The notes under the pieces: generated by a model
Database searches by the model: none
The model's input: only the letters and a program-made list of their open reading frames with translations
What the model was told of the DNA's origin: nothing
Part shown: positions 33,450 through 43,800 of the stretch, in pieces
Layout of the letters: each line of letters begins with the position of its first letter
How positions within the stretch are numbered: position 1 is the first letter of the stretch
Position numbers and translations under genes: made by a program
NCBI RefSeq assembly: GCF_003073045.1
Contig: NC_037595.1
Span: forward strand, 11,028,074 to 11,092,073
Direction of reading: 5' to 3'
Length of the DNA: 64,000 nt
DNA from: Pomacea canaliculata
Lineage: Eukaryota; Mollusca; Gastropoda; Architaenioglossa; Ampullariidae

Positions 33450-34524
33450 CGGTTAACCCTTATCCCTCGGAGGTTTCCAGTGTGATGGATGGCTTGTGTC
33501 CTCCTTCTCCAACCGATGTGTTGATGACGAGGAATTGTTTGGAACGGATCTAGGGGGTTGCATGTTTCTTCTACCCTCTCTGTAGGAAGAAGGGTTCCTG
33601 TAGCCCTGTTTCTTAAGGGATGCTGCCGGGCATCTATCTCTCTGTGACTGCAGAGATGAAGGTTGGGAGTCGTAGCCCACGGTGGCGAACATGGATGTCT
33701 CGGTCCTCCTTGCCAGACACTTATTCGGATGTACCATCCGGTAGTGCTCAGCATGCTCTGCCAAAGCGTCAGCTGTGGTTAAGCCCCTCTCTTGTAGGCA
33801 GACGGATAAGTCTTTTGACAGGCTTTGATAATATTGTTCTTTAAGTAGCAGATCTCTAAGATGTACATAATCCTTCAGTATCTGGCTGCCGGAAATCCGT
33901 TTGTCCACTAGATTGGACATTCTTGCCAAGTAGGCCGTCATGGATTCTGTAGCATGAGGCCGCACAGTTCTAAGTTTTTCTCTGTATTATTCTTCTGGAC
34001 TCTGAAAATTCAATAGTAGTTTCTTTTTTAACATCTCATAACTGGTTTCTCCCTTGAGACTCAATGTATGGTACACATCGAAGGCTCGGCCTTGCAACTT
34101 AAGGGCCAAATTCAGGGACCACATCTCTGTCGACCAGTTCAGTATTCTGTCTTGTGTTTCAAACCTACATATATATGTCTATGTCGTGACTGTCCTCCAG
34201 GAACATGGGAATTTCAGGGATATACTCCTATTATCTCAGCTCCCTTCTCTAATCTGTCCGCTTCTCTCTCACTTGCTATCCTATCAGCTTCTCTCTCTCT
34301 CTCTCTTTCTTGCTATCCTATCCGCTTCCTCTTTTTTGGCTATCCTGTCAGCTTCTTTCTCGCTTTCTAATCTGTATACTTCTTCTCTTTTCGCTAATCT
34401 TTCCACGTCTATCATGACGCTCTGTACCCTGCAGTATGTATCTAGTCAAAGCATCACCTTCTAACCCTATCATTTCACCTTTTTTCTTGCATAAGGCCAC
34501 ATCAAATACTAGTTGGGGATCCAT
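33450..34524 (-). mobile_element. Gag fossil of a Gypsy-type LTR retroelement (SCAN-like, Gmr1-like)
   Basis: The - strand gives a gag start (MDPQLVFDVALCKKKGE), a highly charged Glu/Arg/Lys coiled-coil part, and then a SCAN-like capsid part with MTAYLARMSNLVDK, ILKDYVHLRDLLLKEQYYQS and ALAEHAEHYRMVHP, followed by a basic tail. SCAN domains of vertebrates are thought to derive from gag of Gmr1-like Gypsy elements, which is why I name that group. The copy is broken and partial: I found no integrase or reverse transcriptase and could not define LTRs. Its age is at least moderate, judging from the number of breaks. Confidence 0.7.
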
Positions 34525-36600
34525 GTTACACACAAAGATAGCAAATAATAATAATTTTAAAAAATCACCTAAAATTATCTCACAAATACAATGGGGATAG
34601 CAATGTAATCCCAACGACAAAATGCGTCTTCACAATGATTTTTAAAATCAAAGAGGGAATATCAATCCCTGGGTCAAATACAGACGCAACCACTTCAAAG
34701 CGCAAGCCCTAGCTCAAGACTATTCACGAAACAACTATCCTTTACCATCAATCAAAGCAGTGTACATAAGCACATCTCAAACCCAAATCAAGAAATGTAC
34801 ACAAAAAACCCATAATGCCAGTCTCTAATATCTAGAGGTGCAATAGACACCTATCCAATATCAACGAGGAAATAAAAAACAGTCAGAATATTTGAGTGTA
34901 ATATCAACACTACTGATCAAGGTCTCAAGTTCAAAAAAGACACGAGGAACAGCCGCAATTTCTGTTCTTAAAACAAGAGAAGAGGATACCTAAAGGGAAA
35001 ATAATACTTACACAGTATGACACAAACAACCCTCTTCCAAGAAACACAATGCCCAGGGGTAAGGGAATGGTGGCTGGGAAAGAAAGACAGACTACAGTAA
35101 AGACAGAATCTAATCCCTTACTACGGGTAGAACTTTACAGACCCACAGACCCGTGGAACTGGAGACGGGGGAAACGTGAAAATAAATAAAAAGATTAATG
35201 ATTAGACCACTAAACCATTAAATACAAGACTCGGCGAAGGACAATCCTTCCTCACAACAACTTTTCACACGACACAGCCTCGCAATCACGTCGGGGTCAC
35301 CTAGGTCACGGACGCCGTCTCTCGCACGTGCAACGCACACGTGACGTCTTTACGCGTTTTTTCAACACACAATAAAACCATTGCCTGAGGCTGTCCAAAT
35401 CATCTTCTTTTCGTTATCAAAATGCCCAGGACTTCAAGACACAGAACATATATATATATACAAAGATGTCTCAACGCACAGTTCTTTAGAGAAGATGGTC
35501 AAAATAAGTATGAAATATTTTATAAAAAGGAAATCGAAAAACAAAAAATAAAAACTAGTTACAGGGCGCATCCTGCAGGACCTAAATTTTAGTGATTTTG
35601 CGTACGGCAAAGCTTAATTTAATCTTATGGATACTTCTGCTAAAGTGTGATAAGCTTATCAGGTGGCTGGGGTTTAAAGGTGGCCAACGAAAAGTTGTAA
35701 TTAGACTTTTGCGACAATACAAATGGCCTAAGCTCGATAACATTGAGTACGACGAAAGAACGAACTGACTCCAATATGTACCCATATAGTTATAGACCTA
35801 AGTTCAGTAATATAAATAGAACATGACGAAATAATCAACCGACTCCCCCCGGCTAGTAAGTATTTCCCATTAAAATAAAATAAACATGTTCCGCTGATAG
35901 AACTCCTTAGGATAAAGTGGTTTATAATTCGCTTATTTAATCGACTTGTAAAAGTACAGTATTAAGAGCAAGATATCGAAATGATGTCTTTTGCGACAAA
36001 TCTGTCAGCTAGAGCTTTATATTTCAGACATGACAGCCTACTTGACACGAACTGTCCCTCTTGACATCTGGTTGTCGCTTTTGGCAAATAAGATTCAAGA
36101 CAAAAGCATAAGTAAAGCCGTGATAGTCTTGCACATACTGTACGACCTAAATGAAAGAACGAAAATGGGAGTAGATGTAAGGATGGAGCAAGACATACAG
36201 ACTGTCAATGCTACAAGGCAGAGCAGCGGACGCGCCTAAAGACACAAATGAATTATTGAAATTTCTTTTGTCTTCATCTTCTATTTCCAAAAAACACAAA
36301 TATTTTCCTACAAACCAATGTCAGTTGAATCTGTTAACCATGTTCTCCCGGAAAACATTTTGAAGAATATGATAAGTATTTTGTCACACCCTTTTATTAG
36401 AAGCTATCGGTCGGAGAGAGACACAGAGAGAGAGAAAAGAAAAATACACGCGCTCCTGCTAATGGATTTCAAAACATACATCAGTTAAACTTGGGCGTTC
36501 ATGCGGAGCAGGCCACGAGGAAGGGAAGCAAGTACGTAAGACGATGTTTGTAGAGATTGTACAGTTCTTGACCTTGTCAGGAAAACATGCATTCTCAGCG
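34525..36600. other. No gene seen; may include 5' leader of the gag fossil
   Basis: The part next to the gag start could be the leader and LTR of that element, but no repeat partner exists in the window to prove it. A GC-rich patch near 35290-35360 holds cacgtg and cacgtgacgtc motifs. The remainder is AT-rich without recognisable exons. Confidence 0.45.
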
Positions 36601-36689
36601 GATGAGGCACATTGTTTTGTGGAAGGAATGTCTTAATGTCTTAAGACATAGAAATTTGATATATTGCAAAGAATGGTCTTAAAGAGAAT

Positions 36690-37110
36690 TCGCCACCACC
36701 ACCACCTGCAACGTACCTTGTCGAGGTGTGGTGGCTTGTGCGCCTTGTCCACCACAGAGCTCGGCGGGAGCCTTGTGCTCCTGGCAGGTCTCACCAAGCC
36801 CAACAGGTCTGACAGGGGAGAAGCCAGACTAAAATGTTGCACCCTGGACCTCCAGGTTAGGGGTTTTGCTTTGGGCTAACAACCCACTCATGTAAAAACA
36901 AAAGCTATTACAGAAACCCAACACTACTACAACAGGGGCCTGGTCGGGAAGATTCCTCTCTAGAAGAGATTATGACGCATGTGAAGGCCAGCTTGCCGAC
37001 TCTTCTTTTGACGACCAAGGAAAAATCCAGGATAGGGACGTGGAACATCAGAACCCTCTATGAAAGTGGCAAGTCAGCTCAAGGGGCAAGAGAACTGAGT
37101 AGTGAAGACC
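36690..37110 (+). mobile_element. LINE (RTE-type) 5' relic: leader and start of endonuclease
   Basis: The + strand encodes KSRIGTWNIRTLYESGKSAQ, the usual start of the apurinic-type endonuclease of RTE-like LINEs (GTWNIRTL motif). It is preceded by a GC-rich leader with an open frame (36700-36900). The reading breaks off soon after, at about 37100. No reverse transcriptase follows. Confidence 0.65.
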
Positions 37111-37344
37111 GACGTAAGACAGGGTTGATTATTATCACCAACAATCTTCGTGATGGTCATAGGCTGGATTGTGCGTAACACAACCCAAGCAATAAAGATC
37201 CGAAGAAGAGACTTGTACACATTCAAAAGGTCGGTCGTGTTTTCAGTTGATGTTACGGGTGATGATATTAACTGGTTCACTTTGATCACGCCGATGATGA
37301 TGCTGACAACAGTCACCAGGGAACGGGCGGCATTTTTTTTTTCA

Positions 37345-37530
37345 AAAAATTCTTTACAATGGCTGTGAATGTTTAAAGTACAAAGCACGCTGCGGAAGTG
37401 AGTGTTCAGATGACTTGTGGGGGAAACATGATCCAGTAGAGAGTTAACAAAACACTGCGAAGCTTTGGCAATACCGGAGTCAGTATCAAAAGCAGGTGAC
37501 AAAGGTCATGCAGCAGAATAACGACGAACC
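37345..37530 (-). repeat. Repeat shared with 23260-23510, copy 2
   Basis: Reverse-complement match to 23264-23500, including ttacaatggctgtgaatg, gcggaagtgagtgttcagatg and catgcagcagaataacgacg. It lacks the block of about 60 bases found in the 23-kb copy. No ORF of note. Confidence 0.6.
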
Positions 37531-37849
37531 GGCAGGTGGTGGATTTATTTTTTTTTTTAAGGCCGATTTTTTTAGTTCGAGGTGTTAACAATTGCTATAA
37601 ATCGGGTCTTTAGCGATAATCCACTGCACGAGGTCTTTAAGTGTACTTGCAAAAGTATTCACGGGCATTTCAAGCCAAATGTCGTCTGCTACTAACTGAC
37701 ATAAAACTGTCTTTCCATGGGTCTGCTTCATCAATACCTTTACAGCTATAACAACAATATAACTCAATTCATCGTAATTCATTATATTAACATAATAAAT
37801 CATCGCCAAAGAAACCTCACCTTACATGAAAAACATATCTGATATACAA

Positions 37850-38330
37850 GCAACGGAAAAGGCTTCTTCAAAACTTCTAAGCACAGAGTGATAAACAACT
37901 GCTATACATTAAGGTAAACCCATTACCAACTTATACATTCTGCTTAGCAAATACTGTTTTATAAGCCTTTCTTATATACTTACATCCCAGTTGTTTCCAA
38001 CCTGCTGACTCTTACCTACCCTGAGACACGTGCAACAACTGTTTGACAGAGTTCACCATCCAGGTCCTTAACCGAAAAGCCCTTGCCAGCCTGGTTCACC
38101 GATGTCAAATATCTGGGGTACATACTTGGAACATCGGTGTCTAAGTACGTTTATTTTGCGTAATTCTATCCTGACCTGCATCCACACATCTCCCCCAGAA
38201 GCTTCTAGTACACTGACACCTCATACGGGTACACTCCGTTGTCTGTAATATTTGCGTTCTGACATGTTTCGCATGACTGGTCACAAACTATTGGGTTACA
38301 TCACTCGACACTACTTGCAAGACCAGACGA
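37850..38330. repeat. Diverged third copy of the transporter 5' flank
   Basis: ctatacattaaggtaaaccc at 37903 matches 21260 upstream of gene B. The stretch around 38160-38330 (tcctgacctgcatccacaca) aligns with 22430-22560 and 32590-32730, upstream of genes B and C. Homology is patchy and older than the B/C duplication. No transporter exon was recognised next to it. Confidence 0.5.
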
Positions 38331-39250
38331 TGGCAATCGTTATCAGTTCACACGCTTCTGAGGATACAGCCTATAGATGTGTATCTCCTTTTGTTAAAAT
38401 ATATATATAATAGCAATCACTAAATCCTCAACACATCACATGACAAAGTCTTTTATATTTTCTAGATTTCCTCTCTTATATTTTATAGAGATCCACAAGA
38501 ATTGCAACAAACAATTGTTTAGTATTGACTATTGATTATAATGACTATCAAACAACAGCAGTTCCTGTGAACATTTTTGGCAGCTGGTAACCTGTTGATC
38601 AACGGTATTTCAAAGAAGTGGATAGCCCTAAAGTAATTAATAGATTAATTCATCAGTGCAGAAACCCACATTAATTAACATTCCCTCCGAAAAATAGTCA
38701 TCCTCGTACATCACTTTCCAATGCGGGTGCTTTGAGCCACCCAGAAAGTCGTACAGTTTTCTCCTGCGAAGAAATGAAATAACGTGGACGTCTAACGTGA
38801 ACCGTCAGACAACAAGTAAATGATGACAACATGGAAAACACCAGCTGACCCTGTTATAAAATTGAATTGTATATAGAATGCAGCATGTACGTGTAGAATG
38901 AATTGTATAGTTATTGAATAAATTTTATAAGTATAACATGCATTTTATAGCTAGAGAGAGAATTAGAGACAATTCCTCTCTTGGCGCCTCGGATCAGCCA
39001 GTCAACAGCTGAGGTTGTTTAGAGCTACAATTAGTAGCAAAAGGTAACAACTAAATGGAGGCACTCTTATGATTATGAATTAAGGGTAGTGAAAAGACAA
39101 ACGTGACTCAATGATCTTCCCAATGCCATCGGTGTTGATGTCCTGAGGAGTGTACAACAGGCGTCACGCAGATGTTGTCGCTCTGCTGCTGTGGCTTCTC
39201 TTTGTTGTACTGCGAGCTGCTGGTTTCTTTTGCATTGAATTCGCACCAAC
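38331..39250. other. Intergenic; no gene seen
   Basis: AT-rich sequence without exons that I can support. Short AT microsatellite near 38400. Confidence 0.5.
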
Positions 39251-39276
39251 ACAGGACCTGCTCTCTAAATTATTGT

Positions 39277-39279
39277 TGT

Positions 39280-39332
<53 letters not shown>

Positions 39333-39345
39333 TTACAACAACAGT
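39277..39345. repeat. (TAC/ACT)n microsatellite
   Basis: About 13 triplets of tac followed by cac and tat variants. Open frames through it (poly-Leu, poly-Tyr, poly-Ser) are artefacts of the triplet repeat. Confidence 0.9.
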
Positions 39346-39599
39346 TGTACCCTGACATCCATGTAACCAATCTGACCCTTGGTTTCTTACCAACAAGATG
39401 AGGTCTGCATGTCGACAAACGACCAAAATGGCGGTCACTGAATGGATTTCACGAGGTGAGGTTTGTATGAGAAGACTGCGACAACGGCTAGGCTGTGAGG
39501 TCCAGGTCACGGGGTCTGTGACGTCACAACCACCGATGCTAATTGCTGTCTTTGCTTACAGTCAAGCCTCACATCCGCTCTTAGTATTTTGAAAAAAAT

Positions 39600-39660
39600 G
39601 CACCTTACATGTATGATGGCAGTGTTCGGCAGGTGAGTACCTAAATTCAGTCAATCGAAG
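39600..39660 (+). pseudogene. Possible relic of the gene-A-type exon 9 end and donor
   Basis: tatgatggcagtgttcggcag followed by gtgagtacctaaattcag resembles the end of gene A exon 9 and its intron start (catgatgccaaaatgtttggcag, gtgagtgcctcattccag at 8197-8237). The match is short. It lies about 700 bases upstream of the orphan last-exon-like block at 40366 on the same strand, as expected for an eroded gene-A-like copy. Confidence 0.35.
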
Positions 39661-40365
39661 AAAAAGTAAAAACATAATATTATTGTAATGTCGTTGGGGA
39701 TGTATTTTTCGCTCTCTCGTTTCTGCTCTAAATGTCTTTTCTTTTTTTTTTCTTTTCTATCACTTCTCTCAGCTTAATTAAGTCTAAGATTTAGAGTAAG
39801 TTTATGCTTGTATTAACTGTCACGAAATGAAACGAAAACTATTATTGTTTATTAAAATAATTTCTGATAACCCAGTATCTCCTATAATTTTCTTCAGGAA
39901 AGAAATGGATCTTGTTGCTGTTAAGGAATGTAGGGATTTTGTGAATAATATTGAAAGATGAGTGGAAGTGGAGCGATGTAGTCCTGAGTAACATTTTTGC
40001 AAAGGCAATTTTCTTCTACATCTTCTATCGCGGTGATTCTTCTTCTTCTTGTTTCTAATCACTCACAGAGGAGCATAGGGCCACAACTACATCACGCAAA
40101 ATTGTGTTGTATTTGTGGTTTCTGTAGAAAGGGTGATCTTACAGATGCTAGCTCCACGTCCAACCCTCCTCCCTCATCAGGGCTTGGGACCAGCAGGTTA
40201 CCCGGGGGGGGTTTCCAGACGGAGTTATCCCGGTGAAATGCCCTTTGACCTTCATAGCTGTGATTTCCAGACAATAACTCTAGAATATGCAAGCACACTT
40301 TTTAATTAAAGTTTTGGTAATAAATTATATAAATATTCTGTTTGTTTATGCAAAGTTCTTTTCAG

Positions 40366-40483
40366 AAAAAGTGTGATTCGAGAAGACTTCAAGCTCTTTT
40401 TCTTTCCTTGGAATGGGCAAGCTACCATTTTCTTTGGAACAAGTTCTGCTCTTGCAACACGGATTGCTGAAACAAATTTGTAA
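40366..40483 (+). pseudogene. Orphan last-exon-like block, copy 3
   Basis: Same length (118 bp), TTCAG acceptor, phase and stop as copies 1 and 2. It reads RKSVIREDFKLFFFPWNGQA and ends AETNL, TAA. It lies about 350 bases beyond the stop of gene D on the opposite strand. Although this copy is older and surrounding intergenic sequence hardly aligns, it has no indel relative to the other two. Confidence 0.45.
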
Positions 40484-40829
40484 ATTCAATTTACAAATGA
40501 AAAGCATAAGTATATAATAACACAAAATCTAGACCGTTTAACTTCGTTGACATGAAGCTAGCACTACCATAATGTATTGTTTCTGACTTCAAATGTTCCC
40601 TCGACATTGATTAACCACCCTCAGTGTTTCAGTGAAGATTCTAATTACAGTTATCAATCCAATGACATAAATGTATGTTTACTTTTTTTTAAAGTAGCAT
40701 TACTTAGAGTAAGAGTCTACTCTCAGATTTTTGTGTGACTTGTGGACGTCTAAATATTTTAATTTCTTGCGTGTGGCGCTTGAAGTAGCAGGAATCACAG
40801 TCGAAACGAGCGGAAAAATAAATAAGTGT

Positions 40830-43800
40830 TTACCAGCTCTCCCCATAGTCAACATCTTCCAGAAGTTGAGGTAGAGGGCGCCCCGCTGTCTCCGGAAGTA
40901 GAAAAGCCAGGGCCGCTGCCAACATGGACAAACCTCCGAACAGCATCATGGGAAGAAAAGGAGCAATGGCGGCGGACTCCAGTATCAAGGGGCCAGGATG
41001 CCGCCAATCCGAGCTGACATAGAGGAGACCCCCATGCCGATATTTCTGTCAGGTAAACAGTAAATTACAGTTATTGCCTAGAATATTACCTTCAGTAAAA
41101 TGTGTAAAGGACAATTAGCGGCAGTGTCGATGCCAGTAAGACTTTTGACAAGTTTCCCTTTACATGACTTTCTTAAAAAAATGACTCCTGTTTTTCGATT
41201 AGTTCTAATTGTTTTGTAACTACCGATTCATAACTTCATTCTTTATTGAAAAAAAATCATCTGCACATAATTTTCCCTCGTGTTTTGATAGGATCATTTG
41301 TCTTTCCAGATGTAAAACAAAAGAAGAGTAAATGTGGACAAAGACCTATTTAGTGTACCTTACTAAGTAGTCTCTACGAGGGGTCATTGTGCTGACGGTT
41401 GGCGCAAAATACTTCTTAATAACATCAAATTATTGAAATCACAGAGAATACTGCTTTTAAGACCACATGTCGAACTTCTCTACACCCCCTCCTTTTCTTT
41501 TGACACATGGCAACTTTTACCCTCTGCGTTTGTACCCTGGCAGAAATGTAAGGTAGACGGTCGGTGGAGTCAAAAGGTTATGTGTGTTATCTACAGTGTC
41601 GTCTATGTCAAGTTCTGTAAAGCTAATTGTAAAATATTGTGTGGTATGATCAAAATATGCAGGTGGTCATCGAGAACAGACTCGCTTCTAGAGAGGGGCC
41701 TACTGATAAAGTGTACCGCTGCTGAGGTGAGCTCAGTGTGCAGGACACCACAGCTTGTCTCCCATTATTCTTTGTCTGCTTACATTACATGTACTAGCTT
41801 ACTTACAGCTGAAAAATATGAGTTTCTTATCACTGCACTGCGGAAAGAAATGAGATTATTAAGAAATTATTAGTGTACTTACCGGATCACAGTGGGAAAA
41901 ATTTCAGCAGCTGCCAGATAGATGATCCCATAAGAGGTAGTGATGCCGAATTTCCCTACCATTGCCAAGGCAACCGTAAGATTTTTGAGATCTAAAAAAA
42001 TATTTTAAACCACAAACAATAAGAATAAAAGTGTTAAGACGGGGAGTACTGTAAATACACCGACAAGAAAATGGATGAAGGCATGGCATCAGTATTGTTG
42101 GGTTATCCACACATCGATAGTAAAGCTTGTCAAGCAAGGTAATTTACTGCTAATGACGAATCGACAAAAGGGTATCGACTGGGTCGTTCTCTTTGGGTAG
42201 GCTGTAATAGGAGAAAATGTTAAAGAAACTAAACTTCTAGTCGGACGATTCAGGAACGAGGATAATTTTTCCAATAAGATTTCCCCACTTTGTAAAAGGT
42301 TTAGTTTTAGATATGGACACCCGAGTCCAGCCTTTCTGTAAATTCACATCATTTCTGTTCACTGCCGGGTGGCTGAATGATGTCCCTTCATCCTCTCGAC
42401 CCCTATGTCGTTCACCCCTACTCACCGCTTGATGTCTTGGGTATCAGGCTCGCGGCGATGCACGCTACCCCGCCTATAACCATGGTGACGATGAGTGGCA
42501 TCTTGCGGCCCACCCGGTTCAGAAGCAGGATGCACAGTATGTAAGCGGGTATCTCCACGGCTCCTGCTAAGCAGAAGTTGAGGTAGGGCGAGCCGGCCAG
42601 GTTCTCTGTGTTCAGAGACAGACCGTAATACACAAGGGCGTTGACGAGCCTGCGGACAAGAAAAGGTGAGACCGAGGATATACTACTTACTCTCTCAGTT
42701 ACTTAGTATTCGGGCTTCCGTTCATATACACTTGCACATATATAAACATACACGTAGACATGTAAACATAAGTGACTGCAATGTAAACTGTTTAGACACC
42801 ATCTCATCAAGCGGTACCCACAAATAAAGCCACCCACCAGTTGAACCACACGTTGAGCGAGAGGCAGGCCATCCGCCGGGTGCGCACACAGTCCAGCACG
42901 GTGTAGGTGCGCGTGGCTTTGAGGTTGGGGTCGTCCTGCAGACTCTTGACCACATCCTCGGGCAGCGCCTTGCCGTTGCGCCTGGCCACCGTCTGCAGCA
43001 CGCGCCGCGCCTCCTCCGTCTTGTCGTGCGACAGCAGCCAGCGGAGGGACTCGGGAAGCAGCCTGGTGGACCACAGCCAAACATCTTAGCGGAATTTCCC
43101 GTATGTGTGTGCGTACGTGTGTGTTTATATGTATGTGTGTCTTAAAGGCAAGTCTGTCTCGTGTAACAATAAAAGGTTAACATATTGAATCTCAGTTCTG
43201 TGCTTGGGTTATGGAGTCGTCATGACATTACTGATGAGGCCTCACTCACCACCAGTAAGACACGAAGACCAGCGCTGGAGCTGTGATGGCGACCTCCAAG
43301 TATCTCCAGTTCCGGATAAAGTAAGCGATCCCGGCCAGAGACATGAACCCCAGGCTGTAGAATCCTTGGATCACAAACCCAGCGACGACTCTGTACTTGG
43401 GACCAACAAGCTCCATGGCTGAAACAGTGGGAAATGAATCGTTAGACATGAAGGGACAGTTTCTTTTGCACGTGTGTGTGTGTGTGTTTTTCACTAGCTA
43501 CAAACTTTAGTGTTGCATCTGCAGCCTTATAAGCTGTTTTTTGCATTGGCATTACTCCTGTTACCCGCATCTCTGCATCATTGAAATATCTGCTATACAA
43601 ATACACTTTCTCTTCTACTATTATATGTCAGTGTTTATATCTCGGCATTTTAACTTTTAAATCGTGTATTTGCAATTTTCCTGTGTAATAACGTCTAGAG
43701 ATATTTTTTTCATTCATTTTTCCTCTTTCTTTAATCTTTCCTTCTATAAGTGCGCATTCACTTCAGGAGTTTCCTTCAAATGTTCAGGAGAGTGGCAACT

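Noticed and set aside
33227-33553. 108-codon + strand frame
   Set aside because: It lies opposite the gag fossil region and shows no features of a host gene.
39150-39510. Frames rich in Leu, Tyr, Ser or Val
   Set aside because: They come from the (TAC)n microsatellite.
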